64,000 bases of DNA from Folioceros fuciformis (taxonomy: Eukaryota; Anthocerotophyta; Anthocerotopsida; Anthocerotales). Below, piece after piece: positions 45,455-56,376 of this stretch. The translations under genes and the position numbers were made by a program. The notes below the pieces were generated by a model, which was not told the DNA's origin, did not search any database, and saw nothing but the letters and a program-made list of their open reading frames with translations. Position 1 is the first letter of the stretch; every line of letters begins with the position of its first letter. The stretch spans positions 144,786-208,785 of the forward strand of contig JBNGIO010006380.1 in NCBI GenBank assembly GCA_049999805.1. Reading direction: 5' to 3'.

Positions 45455-48400
45455 ATGGGGTCCGCGGCTCTCTGCGAGCCCGCTTTTGTCAAGGAGGAGG
45501 CGCACAAGGAGTGCCCCCAGGGCGAGGCGGATGCCGGAGATGTGTCAGTATTGCACTTTTATGACGACGAGACTCAGCTTCGAATTCTTGTCTGCGGGGT
45601 GGCCAGCCTGCTGGTGGGTAGCCTAGTGTGTTTCGCGACGCACTAAAACTATAGCTCTAGCTGGCCATGGCGTGTTGCTGCATAGGGGGCGATTATTGAC
45701 CTCGCCTGTAGGAGAGAGATGGATGGTGTGCCTTGTGCTCTCAGCTTCTTGTTTGCACTTCCATCTTGCCATACAGGTTGCCGGGTGCTGCTGGCATCTT
45801 TTCCAGCTTGTGCTGTCTGTCTCTAGTTTTAGTTTCTCTATCATCTCTCGTGTCAATCAGCACACTTGTGGTATGTGCCATGTCCTCTTCTGCTGACATT
45901 ATTCCTCCACGGCAGGATGCCCAGAGGCTGAAGGATATTGAAGCTGGCTTGAGTTCTTTGATGACAATTGAGGTAGCCCGTTTTTCTTCCTCATCTGCTG
46001 TTCTTTTGGTTTGTCGTCCTTAGTCTTTGCACAAGTCGACTGGCACTGATTTCATTGCTAAACCAGAGTGCTACATCCATGGTTTCTTGCTTATAACCTG
46101 CTTCTGCATTTTATTTGTCTCATCTTCAGGTTAAAGCCATTCGACTTCTGAATCGTCTCAGGTGAGCAATTGCTGTCACGAGTATTGGCGACTATCGCAG
46201 TTAGTTTTCCTTTCAGATCGTCACGTTTGAATGTGGTCTCCCTCTCGCAGTGCTCCTCCTCCCCCAAAGGCAGCTGCAGTTATTGTTCGGGGCGTGGTTA
46301 CAATGAGATGTGATGTGTGCACTACGAATGGTGCGAGGATACCTCTGCTCGTTTCTGGTGGAGGGCACACCTGTTTTGACGACCAGGTGCGTAAAAGTCC
46401 TTCTCCTTGTAAGTTCTCTGGATATGATTTGAACGCAACAATGTGAAATACTGCCCAGTGGATTCTGACATTGGCTCTTTTTGCAGCTCCTGGAAGCAGC
46501 CATACGCAAGGAACTGGCTGCAAAGACTAAGGTAGTTCAGCTCGTGAAGTGCAAGGATGAAGGAAAAGCTGCTCCTATCACCTCTGGATTGCGAAGGTCG
46601 TTGTCTGTAGCGGCTGGTGCGCCTGTTGTGGAGCTTAGAATTATAACAACTGGATGGGCTGCACAGGTGAAACTGCCCGCCCTTTTATTTTTATTTTAAT
46701 ATTCATTTTTGGTATATCTATTCATTTACAAAACTGGCAGATTGATTACTCGAAGTGGCCATTGCAGATCCTGAGACAGCTTTCATCTGAGGTCTATTAC
46801 AGAAAATTTGCTGAATTGGGGGTGGCTGGAATAGAGGGAGCACCGGTCGCTGCTTTTCAGAGAGCAGATGTCACACGGCTTGAAAAGCTTCTTAGGAAGC
46901 CTTACAGCTCTGAGGGATCAAGCCAACTTGAATCCAAGTATGTAGCAAGTATACCCTCGTGGCTTTCGCCACCAGAGCCAAGTACAAAAAGGCGCAAATT
47001 GCTCCACCATCCCTGTCCATCAAATGGTGGGGTGAATGATGAAGATGCTTTGCTGCATGGAAATAAGGAAGATAGCAGCGGGAACTGTGGATTCCGTGCG
47101 GGGAAAAATGGAGTTGTGGAAGGTTCCCGTCAGGGGATCCAAAAACCACAATTACTTGCAGCCATGAAGCCTGTGCCTCATTCAACGCGCCGAAAACTCA
47201 TGCCATTTGCTGCAGCTGTGCTTGCTGGCGCTCAAACAGGGTGGTCTATGAAGCTGCCATTGGCAAATGGAGGTACCAGTAGGGCAAGGCCTAGCACTGG
47301 GGCTGGGCTGACGGCTATCAATATGAATGGGAGTACTCCTGCATCAGAAGGCCATCAACCAACGGGTGGACTGCCTGGTCCTTTCTTTCCAGCCTCTCTG
47401 GTGCCGCCACATAACTGTTCGCGGAAGCCCATGAATCAGTGCTCCGAGGTAAGAACCTGTGTGGGTCTGCATATGCTTCTCATTGTACTTAAGCCTTTGG
47501 TTTAATATGCTAATTCCTTTGGGTTTTTTTATGGACCAGGAAGAATTCTTGCAGGACGTCATTCAGTTTCTTACCTCAAGAGGACATTCGAAGCACGTGC
47601 CTCCTGGTGGTCCGGATAATTTCCCTGAGGCTGTCCTTAATGGAGCCAAGCTTGACTTATATAATCTGTATAAGGAAGTGAGTGCCAGCTTAATGATCCA
47701 TCAGAACTCTTTACCTTCCTTGGCTGTCCCTTTGAGGTAGTAGGGTGGTTTCTCAACCACTCTTGACCGTATTGATGTTGTGCAGGTAGTGTCAAGGGGC
47801 GGTTTCCATGTTGGCAATGGTATCAACTGGAAGGGCCAGATTTTCTCGAAGATGCGTAACCATACCACCATCAACAAAATGACAGTAAGAACATGCCTCC
47901 CCAGTACGGGTTTTGTAAGTTTGCCATTTATGCCATCTTGTGCTGACCATCTGGCACTCTGTTACCTGACATAGGGTGTGGGAAATACCTTAAAGAAACA
48001 CTACGAGACTTACCTACTCGAGTATGAGTTTGCACACAGTGACGTGGATGGAGAGTGCTGTATCTTATGTCACAGGTAGTCCTGAACTTCAAGATTTGCA
48101 TGTCAGAGGTGCTTATGTCAGATGTGCAGTCCTTGAGGGACTGTGTTCTGAAGTGTTTAGTGTGCCAAATCCCTTGCAGTGGTGCAGCAGGAGACTGGGT
48201 GAACTGTGGAGTCTGCGGGGAGTGGGCCCACTTAGGTTGTGACAAGCGAATTGGCCTTGCGGCATTCAAAGTAAGTTCTGCTGTGCATGGTGACTTCCCC
48301 TCATGGATGATCATATAGCTGGTCGGGGTACAGTAGACATCCAATGGCGTTTAGCTGCATATTGTTGTCTTCCGTCTTTGTGCTGCTTTGTTAATGGGGT

Positions 48401-48727
48401 TTTGGGACATGCAGGATTACGCGAAGACTGATGGGCTGGACTACATATGCCCGAATTGTACTGGCAATGGTAAAGTCATGCCAAGGCGGGCAAAAATGAC
48501 GAGCCCTCGTAAGTGATCTTTTTGGTTCCTGAGTCACGAACGTAGAGCTTCCAACATTTGTAAGTTCCTGTAGATTGTGAGGCAAGGGTGGAAGTTCCGG
48601 TGTTTTTTTTTTAATTTTTTTTTTTTTTGGGGGTTAGGCCGACTTGCCTTAATGTTTCCATCTTGTTAACTTCCTTACAGTGCTGGCCGAAAATCCAGAC
48701 ATTAAAGAGCAAGTCAAGGCAGCATAG
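45455..48727 (+). CDS. ARID4: ARID and PHD-finger chromatin protein (ARID4 type)
   Basis: The derived exons are 45455 to about 45584-45617 (donor uncertain), 45916-45972, 46130-46161, 46251-46386, 46487-46666, 46741-47448, 47540-47677, 47786-47884, 47975-48075, 48180-48270, 48415-48508 and 48681-48727; from the second on all phases agree, giving roughly 610 aa. The ARID DNA-binding domain spans three exons (EEFLQDVIQFLTSRGHSKHV, VSRGGFHVGNGINWKG, HYETYLLEYEFAH). A PHD-type zinc finger follows at once: CCILCH, GDWVNCGVCGEWAHLGCD and YICPNC. This ARID-then-PHD order is that of plant ARID4 proteins, nuclear factors linked with chromatin complexes. The N-terminal half holds a conserved Cys-containing segment (MRCDVCTTNGARIPLLVSGG) and a low-complexity region. 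ATG 45455 starts MGSAALCEPAFVKEEAHKEC; it is the least certain part. Confidence 0.85.
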
Positions 48728-49609
48728 TCAGATAGAAAAGCCTGTATAACTTGGTGGGCCGGGGTTTGCTGTCGCATCTCTGGTGAGTTGGACCATAGGA
48801 GGTGTTCTTTCGCCTTGAGATCTCTCCCAAGGCGAGTAGCGTTTCTGAGGACTGATTTCATTGCTCCAACTCCTACGGCATTATTCCACTCTCAAATACC
48901 CTTAACAATTCTATCCTTGTTGTTCTGGGTGTTCAGGGGACACCGACAACCACTTCAACCAACCTGGAAGTGACAGTTGGTGAGACTCGGGGTTCGGTTC
49001 TGACGGCATGTACTATGCTGTGGAGTAGATTGACTGAATTTACCGTTAGTGGTGAATCCGGAATTCATATCCAGGCACTTGTCTCGAAGTTCTTGCTGCC
49101 GGAATTTTTGCTACCTATCAGACACTGCAGGTGTACGAGAAGCTGATGGTGTTCGATGGGGTGATGGCGGCAATCACCACTCGCACGGTGTTGACGCTGG
49201 TAACAGTAGATATGTGGAGTGTACTGAATTTTGTCAATACGGTTGGGGGGGGATTCTTGTTAGTAGTATCGCTCAGTGTGGCAAACGGTTCGATGCTCAG
49301 CATGGCTCCCGGTTATGGGAGTATTCGTGCAGGCGACAGCATCATGGTGGACAAACTGTAGGAGTTATTCTGGTTGTAACCAATTGTAGGACCATTGTAC
49401 CATACTTATATCAGATAGGTGGAACTGTGAACGGCCCGACCATGTGTCGCATTCAGCAGATGTATTGATTGGTGACAGCCGTCAGCTGTCAGTCTGCATT
49501 TGAATGCTTGTCAGCCACGAGAGGAAGATCGGCACCTATTTACTGTGACGAACCTCCTGTTCGTATCAAAGGTCAGTGCGCCGTGTCCGTTGTGCAGTGA
49601 AACTTGGAA
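48728..49609. other. 3' UTR of the ARID gene and convergent intergenic DNA
   Basis: The segment lies between two converging stop codons. A poly-T run interrupts it near 48603-48630 (this is inside the last intron's neighbourhood just upstream). Open frames at 49049-49470 overlap each other and have no family similarity. The ends of both transcripts should lie here. Confidence 0.5.
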
Positions 49610-51572
49610 TCATATTGCGCCCCTCGCTACACCCTCCTTCATGTACTCCGTGGCAGCAACGAGTTCAGCAGAAATTCCAGTCTCGTTCGCCGAGTGACCC
49701 GCATTTGGGACCACCTGCACTGGAACAACTCACTAAGATCGACTGTTCATGAAGTCAACTACAACCAAATTCTGCACATACCTTGAATTGAGCTTCTGGC
49801 CAGGCCTTGTGAAGATCCCAAGCACTCATGATGGGGCAAACGATATCATATCGGCCCTGCTCAAACCAGAAAATGTAGCCTGAGTCCCCTATCCAGACAC
49901 AACGGATCCCTTGCGATCGGCAGCCTTGCAAGATATATCACCTGAACGATTATGCATGGCACGTGTCGAATCTTGTCTATGTTGTCGAGCAGGAAGGAAT
50001 CAGACGGGAAGAAGCCTTTGTTTACGAAATAATGGTTCTCTACTCGGGCAAAAGCCTGCACAACGCGATGTTCGGAAGTCAAGCTGTGAAGAAGGCCAGA
50101 GGCCAGTGGCACCACCAAGAAAAGTCTGCCAACACACAAGAGGCAGAACCTTCATTACCAAAGCAAAACGTTCGCTTTCTCCGCGCTTCAGTGAGTCCTC
50201 AGTGGGCACAAGGTAGGATGTTGCCAGCTCCCAGTTCGTCCAGGCTCTGGCTGCAGCTAGCTGTATGAGGCTATGTCAAAACACCAGTATCTTGAATTTG
50301 ACATCTTCATTGGACATGCGAGAAACGATGTGCTGACCTGCACTTTAGTATCGCTCCCACTCAGCCGTTTGCCATAGGCTTCCACGAAATCACTCCTTTC
50401 CTCCTCAGGGATGAAGTTTTTGTAAGACTCCCACGCTACATGCCCCCTTCCCACAGCATTACCCTTATTAATCACCACAAAGCGTCTGGAACTCTAAAAA
50501 AAAGCAAGAGTTGGTCGAGATCATGTCCTACCATCAGGAAAGATTGCTGCAGCACCACCCCGGTAGAACCAGTCAATCTCCTTCTTCCGCACTAGGAAAA
50601 TACCCCGAAGTATCAATGCTAGGACCTGGCATACACAACAACATTGTTAATCAGAAGACTATTTTAATTGGAAGATCAGACGATCCGTAAATGTGCGGCC
50701 AGGACTTACTCGATCTGGATATTGCTGAGCATAAAAGAGACCGAGAGTACTGCCCCATGATCCCCCAAAGACCTGCAGGAAATAATTGGCGTCAGGAGTC
50801 TGAACACACAACAGCTTCCAAAACGATCACAAAATAGATCGAACAATCACTGGAAATTGTTTTCAGACCATCCACTTTGAGATTCCTAAATGTTCCCGCA
50901 GTTTCTCGATGTCTTCAGCCAGACGCCAAGTGTCATTTTCTTCCAAGCATGCATGTGGTGTGCTCTTGCCCGAGCCTCGCTGTGAAAATGTGCAGCAAAA
51001 ACATTCAAAACCATGTGCTGGTGCAGAATATCAGAAAGCCTCACACGTCTTGGGCGTACCTGGTCATAAAGAATGATGCGGTAGAACTCTGGATCAAAAA
51101 ATCTCCTGTTCCCACTGCTCGTACCGCTTCCAGGTCCACCATGGAGGAAAACCACTGGCTGCCATTGCATAGACTACTCGTGATAAGGACAACCGTCGAC
51201 ACCATAGTTTGAGAGAAAGCAGAACATTGCAGGGGACTCACTAAGTTGGCTTTCGACAGCACCACAAAACGCCAACCGGGAAATTTCTACGATTGATGCA
51301 CGTACCTGGCCATCCGGATTTCCGTTTTCCTCCCAGTAAAGATTGTGAAGATCCGACACTTGTAGAAATCCAGATCTATACGGCTCAATTGCTGGATAGA
51401 GTTCCGTTCTTAAAAGAGGCAGCTCAACTTCTGAAGGAAGCACTTCGTCCGTCTTCACGTTCAGGGGGGCGGAAGGTGGGCCCATTGTCACCCCTGCAAG
51501 AGACACTCGCCGATGACGTGAATCCAGATCTTCAGGAAAGGCAAACACAACCCACAGGCATGTGCAACTCAT
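49610..51572 (-). CDS. PIP: proline iminopeptidase (alpha/beta-hydrolase, S33)
   Basis: Ten minus-strand exons join in frame: 51306-51572, 51060-51158, 50869-50979, 50710-50772, 50532-50625, 50338-50435, 50159-50260, 49942-50055, 49782-49856, 49610-49714; 375 aa. Starting at the inner ATG 51485 instead gives 346 aa; the upstream extension could be a short targeting peptide. S33 signatures are clear: oxyanion motif HGGPGSGT, RGSGKSTPHACLEEN, nucleophile elbow GGSWGSTLG (Ser), Asp region GRYDIVCP and catalytic His in AGHSANE. The enzyme removes N-terminal proline from peptides. ATG 51485 corresponds to MGPPSAPLNVKTDE. The gene is divergent from the STR6-like gene. Confidence 0.95.
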
Positions 51573-52131
51573 CAAGACACACAGACAGGAGAAGGGTCAT
51601 CGGGCTGTCCGCCATTCCCCTACCTGAGGGACCGTTAGAGGGGGACGGTGAGCAGCACTTCGAACCTATCGTCGTGCCTAGGTCAAGTCTGCCAGACGTA
51701 GCGAACACGAGCCACCAAAGCCTGAGAGCAGCGGTCGACGAAGCACGATGCGAAGAAGACGATGGAAACCCACGGTGAAAACCTGCTGGAGCAAATGCCA
51801 ATAGGGTGCGAGTGGAGAAGGCTCGATCACATCCAATAACCCCAGTCAAACGTGTTGAAGACGAAGAGGTCACTGAGGGAGACAGAAATGCCATGCCAAG
51901 AGATATGGAATTTCTTACGCAAACTTGCTATTCAGGCGAGCTAGAGAAAGCTCGAATCAGCTTAATCACCACCGAGGGTCAGGTGGTCCCGAATGCCGAT
52001 CTGGCCAATTTTTTTTTTCCTACGGATGGTTGTTGAAGGTCTGATTGCGGATCAAGCGTGTTTGATATACGCAGAAGCTATGCCTTGCTAGTTTGGTTTC
52101 CCAGAAGTTCTTGCTTCAAAGATTCTGGCAT
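51573..52131. other. divergent intergenic promoter region between PIP and STR6-like genes
   Basis: The 559 nt contain no recognisable protein; an open stretch 51806-52036 has no family support. Both flanking genes are transcribed away from it, so it must hold both promoters or one shared promoter. Confidence 0.55.
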
Positions 52132-53970
52132 ATGGGGCGGCGTGACATGGAGGGGCAAGAGGAGGAGGGAGTGTTGCTATATTATAAGTTTACCAGCATC
52201 CCGGACCGAGAAGCAGCGAAATCGTGGTTCTTGTCGCTCTGTACCAATCTGTGTCTAGTGGGACGCATCCGTGTAGCGCCTGATGGAGTCAGCGTGACTG
52301 TTGGAGGGAAGATGGTGGCCTTGCAAGCTCACGTTGAGGCTGTTTCTGCCAACCCACGGTTTGAGGGCACTGATTTCAAGCTGGCATACTGCACAAATCC
52401 TGTGGATGAGGAGAAGGCTCGGCAATGTGGCTTCGATTCGCTATCAGTCCGTGTGGTGAAGGAGCTGGTGACCTTAGGCATGCTTTCCTCGAAACCCGAG
52501 ATTTCTATCTCCCAGGCAGGAGAACACCTGTCTCCCGAACAGTTTCACAGGGTACTTAAAGACGCTGGAGAACGTTGTATGGCAACAGAGCCTACGACAC
52601 CTTCCTCCGGAGTTGTGATGGTGGATGCCAGGAACATCTACGAGACAAGGATAGGAAAATTCTGCCCACCAACGGGAGTGCAGTGTTTGGATCCAGGTGT
52701 ACGTCAGTACAGTGACTTGCCAAAGTGGATTGACAGGAACGAAGACAATCTGCGGAACAAGCGGATCCTCATGTACTGCACAGGTGGCGTGAGGTGTGAG
52801 ATGGCATCCGCCTACATCCGTTGCAAGGGTGAAGGATTCCAGGACGTGTTGCAATTGTCGGGTGGCATTCAGAGGTACTTGGAGGCATTCCCACGTGGTG
52901 GGTTCTTCAAGGGGAAGAATTTTGTTTTCGACCATAGGATATCCGTCCCCAGTCTGGATAGTGGTGTCGTGGGCTCTTGCTTGCTGTGCAGTGTTTCGTT
53001 TGACGATTACTCTGCCAGGGTGCGGTGTTCCCTCTGTCGTATGCTGGTGCTTGTCTGCGATGACTGTCGCAAGGAGGGCAAATCAGGGTCGGGGTATGTC
53101 TGTGAATTATGTCAGAGTCTTGACGGAGTTACAAAAGCTCTCGCAACAGCTGATGAAATGCCTGATGAGGCAGAGGTATCCGCTTTCACTGTTGCTGTCG
53201 GCTGCATAGCTCAATCCCCCAAGTCTTTGCGGAGCCAGAAACTGCGGATCCTGTGTCTGCACGGGTTTAGACAAAGTGCCTCCACTTTCAAGGGCAGAAC
53301 AGCAGCCTTTAGGAAGAAGCTGAAAGGGGTAGCAGATTTCGTCTTCATAGATGCACCACACGAGCTTCCCTACGTACGAGCAATGGTGGAGAGATCTGAA
53401 GAAGCAGGAGCAAGCTTAGAGAATCTTCCGGTACAGGGAAGGAAGTATGCTTGGCTCGTCACGCCTGAAACCTTGCAAGCATCGAAGCATCTGGAGAGAT
53501 GTTCAATGCTGGAGGGACCCTTCGACCCACTGCAGTACAAAACCCAAACTGCAGGGTGGGCAGAATCATGGCTCTCTCTGCAGAACGTGTTTGCGGAGCA
53601 GGGCCCCTTCGATGGAGTGCTGGGTTTCTCACAGGGTGCGGCAGTAGCTGCAGCCCTGTGTGCTGCTCGTCGCACAGATCCACTGAAACTAGTGGATTTC
53701 AAATTTGTGATTTGTTGTTCAGGATTCCTATCCCCTGCCCCTGAGCACGTCCTGGCCATGCCATCCGGCGAGCTTGTGGACTGCCCGTCACTACACATTT
53801 ACGGCGGAACCGTTGGCCATGACAGACAGATCACTCCTGCAGAAAGCCAGCAGTTGGTATCCATGTTCGAGCCAGGTTCTGCAGTCTCCATCAGACACGA
53901 ATTCGGACACTTGATTCCTTCAAAGCGGAATTACATCCAGGCTTACCTACAATTCTTCAATAAATTCTAA
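52132..53970 (+). CDS. STR6: rhodanese-like / FSH1 serine hydrolase fusion (STR6 type)
   Basis: An uninterrupted frame of 612 codons from ATG 52132; ATG 52150 six codons later is an alternative. Order: an N-terminal UPF0176-like segment (about 1-150), a rhodanese domain with VMVDARNIYETRIGKF and active-site loop LMYCTGGVRCEMAS (Cys about 215), a Cys-rich zinc-binding segment (CLLC, RCSLC, CDDC, CELC, about 280-330) and an FSH1/DUF341 serine hydrolase domain (LRILCLHGFRQSASTFKGR, nucleophile GFSQGAAVAAAL at about 498, His in EFGHLIPSKRNY at about 590). The N-terminal half resembles TrhO-type tRNA uridine hydroxylases (known family relation), so tRNA modification is possible; the hydrolase substrate is unknown. 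The same fusion occurs in Arabidopsis. No intron in the coding region. Confidence 0.93.
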   Translation: MGRRDMEGQEEEGVLLYYKFTSIPDREAAKSWFLSLCTNLCLVGRIRVAPDGVSVTVGGKMVALQAHVEAVSANPRFEGTDFKLAYCTNPVDEEKARQCGFDSLSVRVVKELVTLGMLSSKPEISISQAGEHLSPEQFHRVLKDAGERCMATEPTTPSSGVVMVDARNIYETRIGKFCPPTGVQCLDPGVRQYSDLPKWIDRNEDNLRNKRILMYCTGGVRCEMASAYIRCKGEGFQDVLQLSGGIQRYLEAFPRGGFFKGKNFVFDHRISVPSLDSGVVGSCLLCSVSFDDYSARVRCSLCRMLVLVCDDCRKEGKSGSGYVCELCQSLDGVTKALATADEMPDEAEVSAFTVAVGCIAQSPKSLRSQKLRILCLHGFRQSASTFKGRTAAFRKKLKGVADFVFIDAPHELPYVRAMVERSEEAGASLENLPVQGRKYAWLVTPETLQASKHLERCSMLEGPFDPLQYKTQTAGWAESWLSLQNVFAEQGPFDGVLGFSQGAAVAAALCAARRTDPLKLVDFKFVICCSGFLSPAPEHVLAMPSGELVDCPSLHIYGGTVGHDRQITPAESQQLVSMFEPGSAVSIRHEFGHLIPSKRNYIQAYLQFFNKF

Positions 53971-54028
53971 AAGGCATTAGTCCCTGCCTAGTCTCACTCT
54001 TGAACGTATGTACTATCCAAATTCCGCT

Positions 54029-54883
54029 CTACAAAACCAGTCTGCCCGCGAGATACCAGGAGTGGACTGCCAAGCCTCCGAAAGCAAAGAGATTGGACAA
54101 AGACGACAATCCATGAACCATCCCGAATCTCTTGTTCATAGCAGCCAGCTTGGGGCTCCGCTTCGCAACCTCCAGGTTCTTGGACCTGCCAACCTCGTCC
54201 CCGATGTTCTCCTCCCGTTCAATCTTATGCCTCTCCCGCATCAGCTGCCATCCAAGAATTCCACGCGCTCCCAGTTAACACTCACCACAACGGCGCGATA
54301 AACAGCTCTCCTCAGCGGCCTCACATTGCAACTCACCTTGATGGTGAGCGGCTGGAAGAAGGCGAGATTGAGGAAGATGAAGAAAAGCGAGGCTCCCAGC
54401 GACGCCAGCTGCAACCTCTCAAGCCCGCTCGCAGAACTCAAGGGATGCAGGGTGGCGAACGCCGCAGTGCAGATGGCGGCACAGGCGGCAACCAACTTAA
54501 AGAAGACAGGGAACATCTGGGCCTGCAGGTTGCCGAACTGGTGCCGAGGCAAATGCCTGCGCGCGAGAGGAGCAAAGGCACACTGAGGTGCCGATGCCTA
54601 AACCAGCTGCTGCAATCAATCAATCCAACCAATTCCGCACTCAATCCTACTTGAACATGATGATGCCGCCGATGAAGGTGACCCAGAGCGAGGACCCGAA
54701 AGCCGTGGCGAAACTGAGAAGATGCGCCAGCCGCAACGCCAACAGGCCCCCACTGCTCGGGAAACTCTCCTGCTCCGCCAGGCCCCCTGCATCCTTCAGC
54801 CTGCCTGTCCAGGCCTCCGGCGACACCACCAGTCCCGCAGCCAGGAAACAGAGCATCACGACGAACCTGGTGATCCACGCCAT
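54029..54883 (-). CDS. TMEM205-like (DUF4149) membrane protein
   Basis: Three minus-strand exons, 54651-54883, 54337-54556 and 54029-54244, join in phase to 222 aa. Hydrophobic segments are evident: MAWITRFVVMLCFLAAGLVV (could also be a signal anchor), LAHLLSFATAFGSSLWVTFI, VFFKLVAACAAICTAAFATL and LFFIFLNLAFFQPLTI, with a last one near the C-terminus. The middle motif FGNLQAQMFPVFFKL after GGIIMF is characteristic of DUF4149/TMEM205 proteins. The conserved RERHKIEREENIGDE follows. Four-helix membrane protein; its biochemical role in plants is unknown. It converges with the STR6-like gene, stops 58 bp apart. Confidence 0.88.
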
Positions 54884-56376
54884 GTTTCCGCTTCCTCCTA
54901 TTCTTGCGACCCAGGTCCGGCTACACAAGTTTTGTCCCCACAACACTGCTCCTTGTCATGGTCTTTTTCCCCCCAAAAATGTTCCTCAGCTAGGTGGGTA
55001 GATGCCACCCACTAGATACCTTCGGTGCAACCCGAGGCGCGAGTAGGTAGGTCTTGCAGCTTTACCCGAAGCTCGCGGGCTCTGGGTAGTGGAAATCACC
55101 CCTAGCTCCCAGGACGCGTTTGATGATCAGTGTAGGAAGTGGGCACACGGTCGTTGTTGCAAGCGTAGGTTTATGAACCCTCCGGTTGTTGACGACGTAG
55201 CGGTAAGGATGGAAGACGGGGTCCAGCTTGCAGAGGGTCTACGCCATACCTACGCAACTACGTCGGGCGCACTGATCGTCCCGTTGTTTGTCGTCAGAAC
55301 AATCCACCGGTGTGCAATTGGGGTTCCTATGTTGACTCCTGTTTGTAAATGGGCAGGACGTCACATTGACGGTGACCGCTGCGTCATCCAGGACGATAGT
55401 TAAATCTACCATAGACTGGTTTTGGGATTGATACTGGGAGAGTTGTGCTAGAAGAGAAGCCCAGGCTGCTTAAGAAGTGGTGCAGTGTAGTTTGGGGATA
55501 GAGGAAGCCATTCCTTCTTTCAAAGTACCTCTGGTGAAGGAAGACGGGATTCCCAGAGCTAAGGTGGTCCTCGATGTCGAGAAAGAGTGTCGAGCAAAGG
55601 CTGCAACATCAGGGGCAAGGCTTGCTGGTGTTTCTGAAAGTTCAGCTCCAGTATTTTGAATCACAGCTGGTGCGGGCAAAGCCTCTGCAGCTCAAGAACG
55701 GATTGAACCAGAGAGTGACTTGAGCTCGTCAGAAACTTATGACTACGAAGCCCATGTGGACTGAAAAGCTTGTTCGGGTTTGCGCTTGAAAATTTGTGGT
55801 GGTTTGTGGCTTCTGATTGCCTACGTCATTGTTGGGTGTCTACTTGTACAGCTCATACGTAACATAAATCGGTGTGATGTATGCAGTGAGCAAATATGAA
55901 AGAAGCTGCAAGTTAGCCATCACTTCACCTGCAGAAGGAGAAGGAGGGAGAGAGATCAAAGAGCAATAGGCTAAGGCTCATACGAAGGTGGACGAGTTTG
56001 AAATGAAAGTACAGCAGGGCTACTCAAATCTGGCTAATGACTTGCCCCAGGATTTCGCACGGTGAAACAATCAATAGATGGTTTGGTCTTTGTCGTAGCC
56101 AGGGGCTATGGTAAGTGATTTTTAAGTGTAAGATTTGGCTGATTCCAGCTTGGGATTAGGGTGGAAAGAGTGTGCTTCACGACGAAGCCCATGCATTTTT
56201 AGTGAATCTTCTGGATGGATTATGTTTTGAGTTGGTCTTTCGGAGGAGGAAAACGTGCTTGGAGAACAAAATGGCGACGAAGAGAAGCAGCGTTGCAGTC
56301 TTCATCAAGGACAAGCTTCAAACATCCTCGAAGTGCAGGCTTGGCAAGTGCTCCTTTGAGGACAAGTTTGCTGTCC
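54884..56376. other. intergenic DNA with decayed open frames
   Basis: No supported gene. A plus-strand open frame at 55089-55403 and scattered open pieces up to about 56050 (for example KVPLVKEDGIPRAKVVLDVE near 55520) are broken by stops and resemble no family I can name. They could be remnants of a mobile element or gene. 54884-55080 is the TMEM205 promoter side. Confidence 0.4.

Noticed and set aside
48180-48508. PHD finger of the ARID gene as a possible second copy of the gypsy PHD module
   Set aside because: Its sequence (GDWVNCGVCGEWAHLGCD) is of the ARID4 host type, spans conserved host introns and shares only the zinc ligands with the element.
49049-49468. 139-codon open frame after the ARID gene
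   Set aside because: It overlaps other open frames in all phases, has no family similarity, and lies where the 3' UTR is expected.
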